From assembly GCA_963677375.2 (NCBI GenBank), contig CAXXIF010000019.1, positions 186,001-250,000 on the forward strand: a stretch of DNA of 64,000 bases, read 5' to 3'. This DNA comes from Pseudaeromonas sp963677375 (lineage in GTDB: Bacteria > Pseudomonadota > Gammaproteobacteria > Enterobacterales > Aeromonadaceae). The notes below the pieces were generated by a model that was not told the DNA's origin, did not search any database, and saw nothing but the letters and a program-made list of their open reading frames with translations. Each line of letters starts with the position of its first letter. The first letter of the stretch is position 1. The position numbers and the translations under genes are program-made. Shown here piece by piece: positions 8,927-17,302 of this stretch.

Positions 8927-9664
8927 TCAGCCGATGACCACCGGCTTGCCGAGGAACTTGGGCTGCTTGTCGAGAATATAGACGTCCAGCAGGCAGAGCA
9001 CCCGTGCCATCAGCTCACGAACCCGGGTCTTGAAGCCCGAGTAGGCATCCACATCCCGGGCATTGTAGCCGATGGCTTGGATACCGAAATGACGAGCCAG
9101 ATAGAGCGCCCTTTCGTTGTGGAACTGCTGGGAGACTATGGTGTAACTGCTTTGGCCGAATACGGCGTTGGCGCGGACGATGGAATCCAGGGTGCGGAAG
9201 CCAGCGTAGTCACTGTAGATCCGTTCGGCAGGTATTCCGGCCCGGACCAGGGCGCGGCGCATCTCGCGGGGTTCGTTGTAGCTGAGGGTGGCATTGTCAC
9301 CAGAGACCAGGAAAAACGACGCCTTGCCCTGACGATAGAGGTCGGCGGCGGCGGCGATACGGTTGTGGAAGTATTCATTCCGGCCGCCATCGCTGAGAAA
9401 CCGCGAGGTGCCCAACACCACGGCAACCTTGTTGTAGGGGATGAGCGCCGCATCCTGGTAGCTGTACTTGCGCATATCGGACACCAGATAGTCAGCCAGA
9501 ATGACCAGCAGGGCCGACAACACCAGCAGGCTGACCAGAGAGCCCAACACCAGACGCAGCAACACCCGGGGCTGACGCAACCGGGTTATCAGGTGTAATC
9601 CGGCCTCTTTGCCCTGACGCAAAGCATCATGGAGTCGTTGCCGATACGTGCGTTGCTGAGTCAT
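8927..9664 (-). CDS. sanA: SanA-like DUF218 membrane protein
   Basis: This 245-residue protein has one N-terminal membrane segment (about residues 36-58) followed by a periplasmic or cytoplasmic DUF218 (ElyC/SanA/YdcF) domain with the family motifs VVLGTSRF, FLVSGDN and TIVSQQFHNERALYLA. SanA influences envelope barrier function (vancomycin exclusion at high temperature) in E. coli, but its biochemical activity is not settled. The ATG at 9664 overlaps no other gene. It is followed on the same strand by norR with about 100 bases between, so co-transcription is possible. The 185-bp gap to anfO on its other side shows no feature. Confidence 0.85.
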   Translation of the reverse strand: MTQQRTYRQRLHDALRQGKEAGLHLITRLRQPRVLLRLVLGSLVSLLVLSALLVILADYLVSDMRKYSYQDAALIPYNKVAVVLGTSRFLSDGGRNEYFHNRIAAAADLYRQGKASFFLVSGDNATLSYNEPREMRRALVRAGIPAERIYSDYAGFRTLDSIVRANAVFGQSSYTIVSQQFHNERALYLARHFGIQAIGYNARDVDAYSGFKTRVRELMARVLCLLDVYILDKQPKFLGKPVVIG

Positions 9665-9849
9665 GACTGTTCGATAGGCCCCCGCGGTGGAGCCGACGGT
9701 GGGTACCGGCTCCCTGTAGATGCTTTCAGGTTACTACCTCGAAGGAGGGCGGTAAACGTCCGCTCATCCTCTGGGCGGGAGTGGGGGCCTGGTTGCGCAA
9801 AAATAAGACAATTCAGGCGCGACACTAGCGCTCACTCGCTATTTTCCCC

Positions 9850-10455
9850 TCACTCCTGGTAGCGCGAGACAATGGCCATGCAGCTGCCGTCGGCGTGGCG
9901 ATCGACGCGCAGATTGAGCTGGCGAGCCGGAAACTCATGCTCGAACCATTTAGGAACATGGTCGCAGCGGATCTCCAGTCGTTCAAATGTTCCCTGATCC
10001 AGGATCGGATGCAGCAGTTGCTTGGAGGTGAGCCGGGGGGGCTGAGCCAGCGCAGCCTGTAGATTGATCCGGTACCAGCCGCTCTTCCCGGTGGCTTCCA
10101 ACAGCGGGGTGAGCGAGGTCGTCATGGACTGTAGCTGGGCTTGCTGACGGATCTGCTCCAGATAGTGGATGGGGTCACCGTCCAGCCCCCACATGGCCAG
10201 CCCCATACTCTCAAGGATGGAACGGGCAAAACCGTGGATCGAACGAGCCGCAAGATGCTGGCAGCCCTCCAGTTGTGGCCGCAGTGCAAAGAGACGCGAT
10301 CGGATTGTGGACATCGGCATCGTTTCCTCCAGGGTAAAGGGGATCTGGTGCCGGATCTGCCAGTGCCCCTGCGGATTGTGGTACAGCCGTATCAGCTCGG
10401 TGTGGAAAAGGTCAGTGGTCAGCCCCTGTTGGCTAACGAGTGCTGCAATTTTCAT
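9850..10455 (-). CDS. anfO: Fe-only nitrogenase accessory protein AnfO
   Basis: This is a 201-residue protein of the AnfO family, encoded only with iron-only nitrogenase. It begins MKIAALVSQQG with the strand-rich N-terminal segment found in the family, and otherwise lacks recognisable catalytic motifs. The exact role is unknown; it is needed for, or supports, Fe-only diazotrophy in organisms where it was tested. The start at 10455 is chosen because GAGGAG lies ten bases upstream; the frame opens six codons earlier. It is the last gene of the anf operon as seen here, 109 bases after the flavin-binding protein gene. Confidence 0.8.
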   Translation of the reverse strand: MKIAALVSQQGLTTDLFHTELIRLYHNPQGHWQIRHQIPFTLEETMPMSTIRSRLFALRPQLEGCQHLAARSIHGFARSILESMGLAMWGLDGDPIHYLEQIRQQAQLQSMTTSLTPLLEATGKSGWYRINLQAALAQPPRLTSKQLLHPILDQGTFERLEIRCDHVPKWFEHEFPARQLNLRVDRHADGSCMAIVSRYQE

Positions 10456-10564
10456 CGTCTGTTTGCTCCTCATTTCGGTTCATGACCGGGGTTCGTGGTT
10501 GCCGGTATGTTGTGGCCTGAGTTCACGCCCGCTCAGGGCTTCGTTCGGGAAATATCCTCCGGCC

Positions 10565-11074
10565 CTATTCCAGGCCATGTCGCTTGCCTTTGAGCGAACT
10601 GATGTCGATGCGAATGACCGCAGTCGCGCGCAGGTTTGCCTCCGGATAGCTGAATGTTGCCGAGGTGAACTGTGCGACGATCCGATCCAGAGCCGCGATT
10701 TTGGCGGCTTGATCCTCGATGAAGCTGGCCAGACCATGGCCAATCACGGTCTGGTGCCGGGCCTCGAAATTACAAGCCTGATCGCTGGGGATGACGCCGA
10801 GTGCCTGGGATATCTCGAAGCAGACCCGGTTGTTGCGTTTGAGGATCTCGATCTTGCTGCCGCGCTTGGCGGAGTGAAAATAGAGGGCTGTGCCGTCATA
10901 GGCATAAAACACCGGCACCAGAAAGGGCACATTCTGATCGCATAACGCCAGGTGCATCAGATTGCCAGCTCGCAAAATGGCGTCGATCTCGGCGCGATCG
11001 GTGATCTCCCGATCCTCCCGACGCATGGCGCCATGAGGGTGAGCGGCGGGCATTGCTGTCGTCATCAGATCCAT
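10565..11074 (-). CDS. Flavin split-barrel (PNPOx/NimA-like) protein of the anf operon
   Basis: This 169-residue protein has the pyridoxamine-5'-phosphate-oxidase-like split barrel typical of NimA/COG3467 flavin-binding proteins. Visible marks are REDREITDRAEIDAIL, the strand VPFLVPVFYAYDGTALYFHSA and KRNNRVCFEIS. Members bind FMN, FAD or haem. In R. capsulatus and A. vinelandii the anf operon encodes Anf3, reported as a haem-FAD oxidase thought to protect the enzyme from oxygen; this gene is a candidate counterpart by position and fold. I cannot confirm haem ligands (several His residues lie in the N-terminal 15 residues and at FEARHQT). ATG 11074 has AGGAG six bases upstream, 18 bases after the preceding gene. 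Confidence 0.72.
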   Translation of the reverse strand: MDLMTTAMPAAHPHGAMRREDREITDRAEIDAILRAGNLMHLALCDQNVPFLVPVFYAYDGTALYFHSAKRGSKIEILKRNNRVCFEISQALGVIPSDQACNFEARHQTVIGHGLASFIEDQAAKIAALDRIVAQFTSATFSYPEANLRATAVIRIDISSLKGKRHGLE

Positions 11075-11092
11075 AAATCACTCCTGTCGGCA

Positions 11093-11530
11093 TCAAGCCG
11101 CATCCATGGTGTCAGTGGTTAGTTGGTGGGTTTGGAACATGGCAGCCAGTTCGGCACAGATGGTCAAGGTGCTTTCGGCATCGGCGATCTCCGGGGTTCC
11201 GTGGTGGTAGTGGTCCAGCGAGCAGATGCCGAAGATGGTATCCAGAGCGCGGATCTGTAGCGCCAGCTCAGGATCGAAGGTGATGACCTCGCTGGCGGCA
11301 TCCATCAGGGCGTTGTAGTTGTGGTTGAACGGCATGGTCTTGAAGTAGGAACACAAGGCAATCAGGTAACACTCGATGGCCAGGGAGGCGACGTTGAAGA
11401 TCAGGCTGGCGCCACGTTGCTGGTTGGCAAACTGCCGGGCCCGTTGGTGGTAGCCTTGGGCATCACGGAGATTGCGCGCGAACTTGGTGGCATCGCTTTC
11501 GAACAGCGCGCGGATCTTGAGTGGGGGCAT
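11093..11530 (-). CDS. HEPN-like small protein downstream of anfK
   Basis: This 145-residue, mostly helical protein has no signal peptide or membrane segment. The middle part (about residues 45-80) carries a helix ending in IECYLIALCSYFK and then HNYNALMDAA. It resembles the A-x-E-x-x-L-K-A-L...HNL-x-x-L pattern of HEPN helical domains; the match is by eye. No RxxxxH nuclease motif is evident and no MNT nucleotidyltransferase partner is present, so a toxin role is unlikely. ATG 11530 has GAGGAG six bases upstream. It lies between anfK and the flavin protein and may correspond to one of the small anf genes (anfR / anf1-anf2) of other diazotrophs. Confidence 0.6.
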   Translation of the reverse strand: MPPLKIRALFESDATKFARNLRDAQGYHQRARQFANQQRGASLIFNVASLAIECYLIALCSYFKTMPFNHNYNALMDAASEVITFDPELALQIRALDTIFGICSLDHYHHGTPEIADAESTLTICAELAAMFQTHQLTTDTMDAA

Positions 11531-11608
11531 GGACGGCTCCTCGTACGAGTCATGGGGTGAAGGCGAGCGACCAGGGAGTGCCCCTGGCCGCCGCGGACGG
11601 GTATCGTC

Positions 11609-12997
11609 TTACCAGACGTTCAGTATCCACTCCTTGTTTTTCTTGTACTCCATGTCGGTAAACAGGGCGTTGGCCATCTGCTCCGCCAGCCAGGTGGCAC
11701 CGCTGTAACCGACGATGGGATAGCGGTAGAGACCGGCTCTGTCATAGGTTGGGAAACCGACCCGGACCATGGGGATCTGGTAATCGATGGCGGTGAAGCG
11801 GCCCTTGGAGTGGCCGAGGATCAGATCCAGCTCCAGCCCCTCATTCTTGATGCGGTTTTCCAGCTCCCACAGGTCGGCGTTGATGATGACTTCCATGTCG
11901 AAGTCCACCTGCTGCTGCAGGGCCAGCAGGCGGGGATCACTCTTGTAGGCCGGGTTGTCATCCCCCAACAGTAGCAATACGGGTTTCATCTCCAGGTCGA
12001 GACAGAATTCGGCGAGGCCAATGACCAGATCCGGATTGCCATAGATGGCGACCCGTTTGTCGGCCAAGTGCATATGCACCAGATCCGTCAGTGCATCGAT
12101 GGCGATCCCCCGTTCACGGACCAGCGCGGGCGGGATCGGCTTGCCGGTCATCTGCTTGAGGTTCTGCAAGAAGGTATCGGTATTGCGGATGCCGATCGGG
12201 CTCGGTCCTATGATGGCGGGCACCGAGAACTCGCTCGCCAGATATTCGGCGGCCTTGCCGCCCTCATAGCGGTTGAGGGCTATGGTGCCTAGTGCATTGG
12301 CGGTGCTCTGCAGATCTTCCACCCTGGTCTCGCCATGGGAGACATGGTTGCCATCGGGCATCAGCGGGGAGTCGAAGCTCTCGATCTCGAACAGCACGGT
12401 CGCCTCGATATCCATGACACTCAGTAGGTGCTTGAGGGCTGTGACATCCCCGGGATTGGCCCAGCCGGTGATCAGGTTGATCTTGCCGTTGGGAGCCTCC
12501 TTGCGGGCAAAGTATTTGACGAAATCCCGTACCGCCACGTCATAGCCACTGACCATGCTGCCGACAAAGCTCGGGGTATGAATGGGGATCAGATGCACCT
12601 CCCGGTCCGGAAACTTCTCTTTGAGCAAACCGGCATTGAGCTTGCGCACTACGCCATCCACATCATCGCCGATCACCTCGGTGGAGCAGGTGGTGATGAT
12701 GGGGACCACTTTGACGTGGGGATAGCGCATCAGCAGCACATCCACCGCCTGCTCCACCCGGTCCAGAGCGCCGAAGACGGCGCCATCTTCATGCACCGAG
12801 GAGGAGGCAATTTCGAAGCTCTCCTTGAGGTGCTGGGAGATCAGCAGCCGTACGAACATGACGCACCCCTGGCCGCCATGAACGATGCCGATACAATCCT
12901 TGATGCCGATGCTGGCGTACTGGGCACCCGCCGGTTGGCAGGTGAGGATCGGGTTGATCACGCCGGCACGAGTCTTATCTTTGAGTTCACAAGTCAT
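11609..12997 (-). CDS. anfK: Fe-only nitrogenase beta chain
   Basis: This is the 462-residue beta subunit of the iron-only dinitrogenase (FeFe protein), the length of AnfK (VnfK and NifK are longer). P-cluster cysteines are visible in ILTCQPAG, HGGQGCVMF and ITTCSTEVIGDD. It forms with AnfD and AnfG the component that reduces N2, with AnfH as electron donor. The ATG follows AAGGGA by seven bases and lies 14 bases after the anfG stop codon, so translation is probably coupled. The next gene downstream starts after about 80 bases. Confidence 0.95.
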   Translation of the reverse strand: MTCELKDKTRAGVINPILTCQPAGAQYASIGIKDCIGIVHGGQGCVMFVRLLISQHLKESFEIASSSVHEDGAVFGALDRVEQAVDVLLMRYPHVKVVPIITTCSTEVIGDDVDGVVRKLNAGLLKEKFPDREVHLIPIHTPSFVGSMVSGYDVAVRDFVKYFARKEAPNGKINLITGWANPGDVTALKHLLSVMDIEATVLFEIESFDSPLMPDGNHVSHGETRVEDLQSTANALGTIALNRYEGGKAAEYLASEFSVPAIIGPSPIGIRNTDTFLQNLKQMTGKPIPPALVRERGIAIDALTDLVHMHLADKRVAIYGNPDLVIGLAEFCLDLEMKPVLLLLGDDNPAYKSDPRLLALQQQVDFDMEVIINADLWELENRIKNEGLELDLILGHSKGRFTAIDYQIPMVRVGFPTYDRAGLYRYPIVGYSGATWLAEQMANALFTDMEYKKNKEWILNVW

Positions 12998-13011
12998 CGC
13001 TTAGTCCCTTC

Positions 13012-13362
13012 TTAATAGCGCTGGTCGGTCAGCTCTTTGTTGAGCGAGCCGGTTATCGTCAGAACATTCAGCCGCTCATGCAGTCCCTGCATCAGTTGCT
13101 TGATATCGGCTACCCCCATGGCCGAGAGCCAGGGGTAACGCGCCTTGAAGGCATCGGCCAGGCAGACGGCATCCACCCAGTAGCAGCGATCGGCCGGTGT
13201 GCTGAGATCCACCGCTTCTTGACACAAGAGTTGCGTGGTCATGCCCAGAATGTTGGCATTCTGTCTTTCCCGATCCCAGGTCCGGGAGTGAAACTGCCAC
13301 AGGCACTTTTTCATGATGTAATCGACCAACTGCTCGATTTGCGACTTCATTGGGTGTTCCAT
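13012..13362 (-). CDS. anfG: Fe-only nitrogenase delta chain
   Basis: This 116-residue protein is the delta subunit, present only in the V and Fe nitrogenases. Family features are the N-terminal QLVDYIMKKCLWQFHSRTWDRERQN and the segment DRCYWVDAVCLADAFKARYPW. It binds the alpha chain and is needed for cofactor insertion and assembly of the complex. Its presence rules out a molybdenum enzyme. ATG 13362 has AGGGAG six bases upstream, and the gene starts 11 bases after anfD ends. Confidence 0.95.
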   Translation of the reverse strand: MEHPMKSQIEQLVDYIMKKCLWQFHSRTWDRERQNANILGMTTQLLCQEAVDLSTPADRCYWVDAVCLADAFKARYPWLSAMGVADIKQLMQGLHERLNVLTITGSLNKELTDQRY

Positions 13363-13373
13363 GCTGTTCTCCC

Positions 13374-14957
13374 TTAGCTCTGTCCGGCAACCGCTGCCAC
13401 ATGGGTGGCGGCTTGGCGCTCGAAGGTTGGATAGCTCTTGCTACGCAGCGGCGTGACACAGTCGTAAGGCCCTGTGTAGGGACGCATCTCGGTGGAGTCA
13501 GTAATCTCCGCACTCAAGTGGGTGTCCGAGAGCATCTGTTGCGTCATAAAGCCCTGAGTGGTCGGGATCTCGTCCTTGCTGATATCCAGACATGCCAGTT
13601 GGTGGATGGGCGAGTAGATGGCGTTATAGATATCCCGCGCAAACCGCACCCAGCCTTCATAGCCCTTATAGGGACCATTGTGATAGGCGTGGGCATTGAG
13701 ATAGGGCACGCGGATCTTCTTGGCTACCTCGCCGGGCCGTTTGCCGGTGAAGATGATGTCCGGCTTGAGCATCTCCATGGCTTCGAGGCCTTCGAGTTCA
13801 TTGGGATCATCGATGGCCAGGGCTCCCTCTTCGCAACGGGCTATGCCCTTTTCCATGTCGCCCTGATGGCCGAACTTGGTGTAGACAGAGACGATATCCA
13901 GGCCCATTTCGTCATGGAGTACATGAGCCCAATGCCACAGCTTGGAGCCACCCGGCCACAGGCAGACCTTCTTGCCTTGCAGGCGCTCCCTGTACCAATC
14001 CAGTTCCGGTTTCCAGCGCGCCGTTTCTTCATCGATAATTTGTTGCGCCCGCTCTTCAATGCCGAAAAACAGGGCAACCTTGCGCAGAGACGTCGACAAC
14101 GGTTCGAAGCCGAAACCGTCGATGTCCAGCCGGGGAATGCCGTAGCGCACCCGCAACTCGTTGCAGATGTATTCGGCGGAGCGGGCACATTCCAAGACGT
14201 TCAGATCGGCCTTGTGCATGGCACGCAACTCATCGTAGGAACCATTGCCGGTGAAGGTGGAGAGGATCTGGATGCCCATGCGTTTGAAGTAATCCTGCAT
14301 CACCTCCTGATCGCCCTGGATGTTGTATTCACCGACATAGTTGATGACGTAGTCGCTGGTGATTTCCGGCTCCACTGTCCCCACCTTGTTCTTGATCCAG
14401 GCGATGTTGATGGTGTGGTGGCCGCCGGACTGACTGGGACCCTTGAAGCCGGGCGAGTTGCAGACAAAGATGTCGACATCCGGCAATTCATCCATCACCT
14501 CCTGGGCCACGGCATCGATGTCATCGCCGATCAGCGCCGAGGCGCAGGTCTGGTAGATGGTCATCCGCTTGATCTCCGGATGGGCGGCAAAGGCTTCGAG
14601 AATGTTTTTCTTCAGCACCTTCTCGGCACCGAAGACGATATGTTTTTCCTTCATGTCGGTGGCAAAGGTGTATTTGAGCTGGAAGTTGTCGTTGTCGCTG
14701 ATATAGCGCTTGGTCTGCCAGGTGTCGTAGGTACAACCGACCGGGCCGTGACTGATATGAATCACATCTTTCATCGGCGTGCCGATGACATGCTTGGCGC
14801 CACAGTAGGCGCATCCCCGTTCGGATATGGTGCCGGGAATGGTATTGAGATAGCCCAGCGGCAGGGCTGAGGTGAGATCTTCGCCGGGGCCTTTCACCAC
14901 GGCGTGCATTTTCCGCTCGGGAATACATTTACTGCATTCAAATTCATGATATGGCAT
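13374..14957 (-). CDS. anfD: Fe-only nitrogenase alpha chain
   Basis: This 527-residue alpha subunit carries the FeFe-cofactor. P-cluster cysteines are in RGCAYCGAKH, GPVGCTYDTW and IYQTCASAL; the cofactor ligands are the Cys in LECARSAEYI and the His in NAHAYHNGPYKG. Its length is close to AnfD (about 518-525) and well above VnfD (about 475), and the extended C-terminus (SDTHLSAEITDSTEMRPY onward) is AnfD-like. It is transcribed after anfH, with a 150-base spacer that folds into a stem-loop. Confidence 0.95.
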   Translation of the reverse strand: MPYHEFECSKCIPERKMHAVVKGPGEDLTSALPLGYLNTIPGTISERGCAYCGAKHVIGTPMKDVIHISHGPVGCTYDTWQTKRYISDNDNFQLKYTFATDMKEKHIVFGAEKVLKKNILEAFAAHPEIKRMTIYQTCASALIGDDIDAVAQEVMDELPDVDIFVCNSPGFKGPSQSGGHHTINIAWIKNKVGTVEPEITSDYVINYVGEYNIQGDQEVMQDYFKRMGIQILSTFTGNGSYDELRAMHKADLNVLECARSAEYICNELRVRYGIPRLDIDGFGFEPLSTSLRKVALFFGIEERAQQIIDEETARWKPELDWYRERLQGKKVCLWPGGSKLWHWAHVLHDEMGLDIVSVYTKFGHQGDMEKGIARCEEGALAIDDPNELEGLEAMEMLKPDIIFTGKRPGEVAKKIRVPYLNAHAYHNGPYKGYEGWVRFARDIYNAIYSPIHQLACLDISKDEIPTTQGFMTQQMLSDTHLSAEITDSTEMRPYTGPYDCVTPLRSKSYPTFERQAATHVAAVAGQS

Positions 14958-15012
14958 CTGTCATGCTTCCTTATATGGCATCATCCAAGATCCAACGCTA
15001 TTTATTGCAGTG

Positions 15013-15086
15013 ATAAACGGACCAGGCGAGATATGTATGTCGATACATTCAATTATTCAGTGTGACTGGCTTGGTCCGTTATCAAA
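15013..15086 (-). other. Stem-loop in the anfH-anfD spacer
   Basis: TGATAAACGGACCAGGC (15013-15029) pairs with GGCTTGGTCCGTTATCA (15070-15086), with one bulge and one mismatch. The loop holds a second small hairpin, ATGTAT-GTCG-ATACAT. There is no T run, so it is more likely an mRNA processing or stability element that sets the ratio of anfH to anfDGK than a full terminator. Comparable nifH-nifD spacer hairpins are known. No separate sigma-54 promoter for anfD was found in the spacer. Confidence 0.55.
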
Positions 15087-15107
15087 ATAATAAACGTGGA
15101 TATTCAG

Positions 15108-15935
15108 TTAATCGGCTATGCCGTATTTAACAACCATCTCTTCGAGTTGATCCATGGTTAATGGGCTGGGGATGACCAAGTCTTTATTCTCGATAATCTT
15201 GCGCCCCAGCTCGCTATACTCCTTGGCTTGATTCGCCTCTGGGTCATATTCAGTCACGGTCTTTTTATTGAATTCCGCTTTCTGGACAATATTATCGCGA
15301 GGTACAAAGTGAATCATTTTAGTGCCGATGGCGGAGGTGAATTCTTCGAGGAACTCTTTTTCGCCATCCACTTTCCGGCTGTTGCAAATAATGCCGCCCA
15401 GGCGCACGCCACTTTGTTTGGCGTATTTAACCAAGCCCTTACAGATGTTGTTGGCCGCATATATGGCCATCATCTCCCCGGAGGCGACAATATAAACCTC
15501 CTGCGCCTTGCCATCGCGAATGGGCATGGCGAAGCCGCCACAGACCACATCCCCCAGTACATCGAAGAAGACGAAATCCAGCTCGCTGGTATAGGCGCCA
15601 TTTTCTTCCATCAGGTCGATGGCGGTAATCACACCACGTCCGGCACAGCCCACGCCTGGCTCAGGGCCACCAGACTCGACGCAGCGAATATCCTGGAATC
15701 CGGTTTTGACCACCAGATCGTTGGTGATCTTCTCGGCCCCCAGATCCCGCAATACATCCATCAGGGTTTCCTGAGGTTTACCGCCCAAAATAAGGCGGGT
15801 GGAATCCGCCTTCGGATCACAGCCATGAATAAATATCTTTTTGCCGTGGAAATAAGCCATGGCGGCTGCAGTATTCTGGGTGGTGGTTGATTTACCAATC
15901 CCCCCTTTACCATAAATAGCAATTTTACGTGTCAT
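15108..15935 (-). CDS. anfH: Fe-only nitrogenase iron protein (dinitrogenase reductase)
   Basis: This 275-residue protein is the Fe protein that hydrolyses ATP and passes electrons to AnfDGK. It shows the P-loop GKGGIGKSTT, the 4Fe-4S cysteines in GVGCAGRG and GDVVCGGFA, and the switch region DVLGDVV. The Arg in CAGRG is the residue ADP-ribosylated by DraT in some diazotrophs; no draT or draG is in this window. The start at 15935 gives MTRKIAIYGKGGIGKS and the usual AnfH length; the open frame runs 24 codons further upstream without support. AT content appears higher than in the neighbouring genes. Confidence 0.95.
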   Translation of the reverse strand: MTRKIAIYGKGGIGKSTTTQNTAAAMAYFHGKKIFIHGCDPKADSTRLILGGKPQETLMDVLRDLGAEKITNDLVVKTGFQDIRCVESGGPEPGVGCAGRGVITAIDLMEENGAYTSELDFVFFDVLGDVVCGGFAMPIRDGKAQEVYIVASGEMMAIYAANNICKGLVKYAKQSGVRLGGIICNSRKVDGEKEFLEEFTSAIGTKMIHFVPRDNIVQKAEFNKKTVTEYDPEANQAKEYSELGRKIIENKDLVIPSPLTMDQLEEMVVKYGIAD

Positions 15936-16022
15936 GGTTTCATTCTCCTGTTTTGAATATCTCACTTCCGTAAGCATTTTTGTGTTGATGCGGTAATTGA
16001 TTTGCATCGCAAGCTGAACTTT

Positions 16023-16036
16023 GCAACCGATATGCC
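16023..16036 (-). promoter_or_regulatory. Sigma-54 promoter of the anf operon
   Basis: Read on the minus strand the bases are TGGCAT-N5-TTGC followed by AAA, a near-consensus -24/-12 element. It lies about 88 bases upstream of the anfH ATG. The expected activator is AnfA, whose gene lies 1.4 kb away in the opposite direction. Confidence 0.8.
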
Positions 16037-16158
16037 AGCTGAATGCTGGATAGCTTTTTTAGGCCGGAAATTTCAGTAATTGGTTGATTTGCTGATGCAA
16101 TATTTATTGCGTGGGTAGGTTATAACTAACTATCGGATATGTGTTTTTACATGTGTTC

Positions 16159-16172
16159 GTACCTGAATGTAC
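16159..16172. promoter_or_regulatory. AnfA/VnfA-type operator GTAC-N6-GTAC
   Basis: The bases GTACCTGAATGTAC match the GTAC-N6-GTAC motif reported for VnfA and AnfA binding exactly. The site is about 125 bases upstream of the anfH -24 element, a normal enhancer distance. A further GTAC half-site stands at 16199-16202. The site lies in the 413-bp region between anfH and the divergent amidotransferase gene, so it could serve both directions. I found no good sigma-54 promoter on the plus strand. Confidence 0.7.
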
Positions 16173-16348
16173 ATTCTGTTATGGGTTTATTCCTGCAGGT
16201 ACATTTTGGGGGCGGGTGCTTGATGATTTTTTTATTGTTTTCGTGAGCGGCTTGATGTTTAGTGTGAACCTTGTATTTTATTTGAAATCCAAGATACATA
16301 TTTCTTGATGTGTATAAGAGAGTTCATGAATAAACCGGTGGAGGTTGT

Positions 16349-17068
16349 ATGCGGGCACACTATTTTCAGCATGTCCCTTTTGAGGGGCTGGGCAGTATTG
16401 AGCCTTGGCTGCTTCAGGCGGGCTATACCATAGGCTGTACCCGTTTTTTTGCCGGCGATCCACTACCGGATTGGAGCGGGGTCGATTTGCTGGTGGTGAT
16501 GGGGGGTCCCATGAGTGTTCATGATGAGGCGATCTATCCCTGGCTGGTGCAGGAAAAACAGGCGTTGGCTGAAGCCATTCATCGGGACATTCCCGTACTG
16601 GGGATCTGCCTGGGAGCCCAGCTGATTGCCTGTGTCTGCGGCAGCCAAGTCTATCCCCATACGGTCAAAGAAATTGGCTGGTTTAGGCTGCAAGGGTTAC
16701 CGCAGTCGGAGGATGAGCCTGCTGGGCCGGCGAGCTTTCAGTTTCCGGAACAGCTGGACGTGTTCCAGTGGCATGGCGATACCTTCGATCTGCCCCCGGC
16801 TGCCCGTTGGTTGGCCTCTAGCCATGCCTGTAAACACCAGGCGTTTCAACTGGCGGGTCAGCGGGTGGTCGGTTTGCAGTTTCACCTTGAAACGACGCGT
16901 ACCTCCTTATTGGCCTTGGTTGAGCATTGTGCCGATGAGTTGCTGCCTGGGCCTTATGTGCAGAGTGCCGAGACTATGTTGCAGGTGGCGGATAGCCAAT
17001 TTTTGCCGCTTCATGACCAGATGACAAGGTTGTTGGCCTACCTGTGCGCGCCTCACACAATGTGCTGA
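16349..17068 (+). CDS. Class I glutamine amidotransferase-like protein
   Basis: This 239-residue cytoplasmic protein has the GATase-1 fold of GMP-synthase-like proteins. The oxyanion region is VVMGGPMSVHDE, the nucleophile elbow is GICLGAQL (Cys) and the His-Glu pair lies in LQFHLE, so the catalytic triad is complete. No synthase domain is attached, so the amidation or hydrolysis substrate is unknown. ATG 16349 has GGAGG four bases upstream. It is divergent from anfH and followed by anfA on the same strand, which suggests a role in the Fe-only nitrogenase regulon, although related proteins occur in many unrelated settings. Confidence 0.8.
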   Translation: MRAHYFQHVPFEGLGSIEPWLLQAGYTIGCTRFFAGDPLPDWSGVDLLVVMGGPMSVHDEAIYPWLVQEKQALAEAIHRDIPVLGICLGAQLIACVCGSQVYPHTVKEIGWFRLQGLPQSEDEPAGPASFQFPEQLDVFQWHGDTFDLPPAARWLASSHACKHQAFQLAGQRVVGLQFHLETTRTSLLALVEHCADELLPGPYVQSAETMLQVADSQFLPLHDQMTRLLAYLCAPHTMC

Positions 17069-17302
17069 TCGCAAGGGCCAAGACAAGCGTCGTCTTGCAG
17101 GTCTCAGGGGTGAGGCCTGATTCATTGCCTGCCATGGCGTTATTTTTGCAGCGGTACCTATGGCTGTGCATGCAGTTGTTCATTCTGGGCCTGAAAAGGC
17201 ATTTTTTAACACCACCGCTATATCGGATTGTATATAACGATGGTAATCCACCCCATTGATTGGGCTGTGTTTTTCAAGCGGGTCCGAGTCGAAGGAGTAG
17301 GT

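Noticed and set aside
11093..11530. HEPN-like protein as a toxin or defence component
   Set aside because: There is no RxxxxH motif, no MNT antitoxin neighbour and no other defence gene; operon context is nitrogenase.
13350..14870. A 506-residue open frame on the plus strand
   Set aside because: It is the antisense shadow of anfD, a real gene with all nitrogenase ligands.
13374..15935. Vanadium rather than iron-only nitrogenase
   Set aside because: The lengths of the alpha (527) and beta (462) chains and the presence of AnfO fit Anf. No vnfEN or vanadium transport genes are present.
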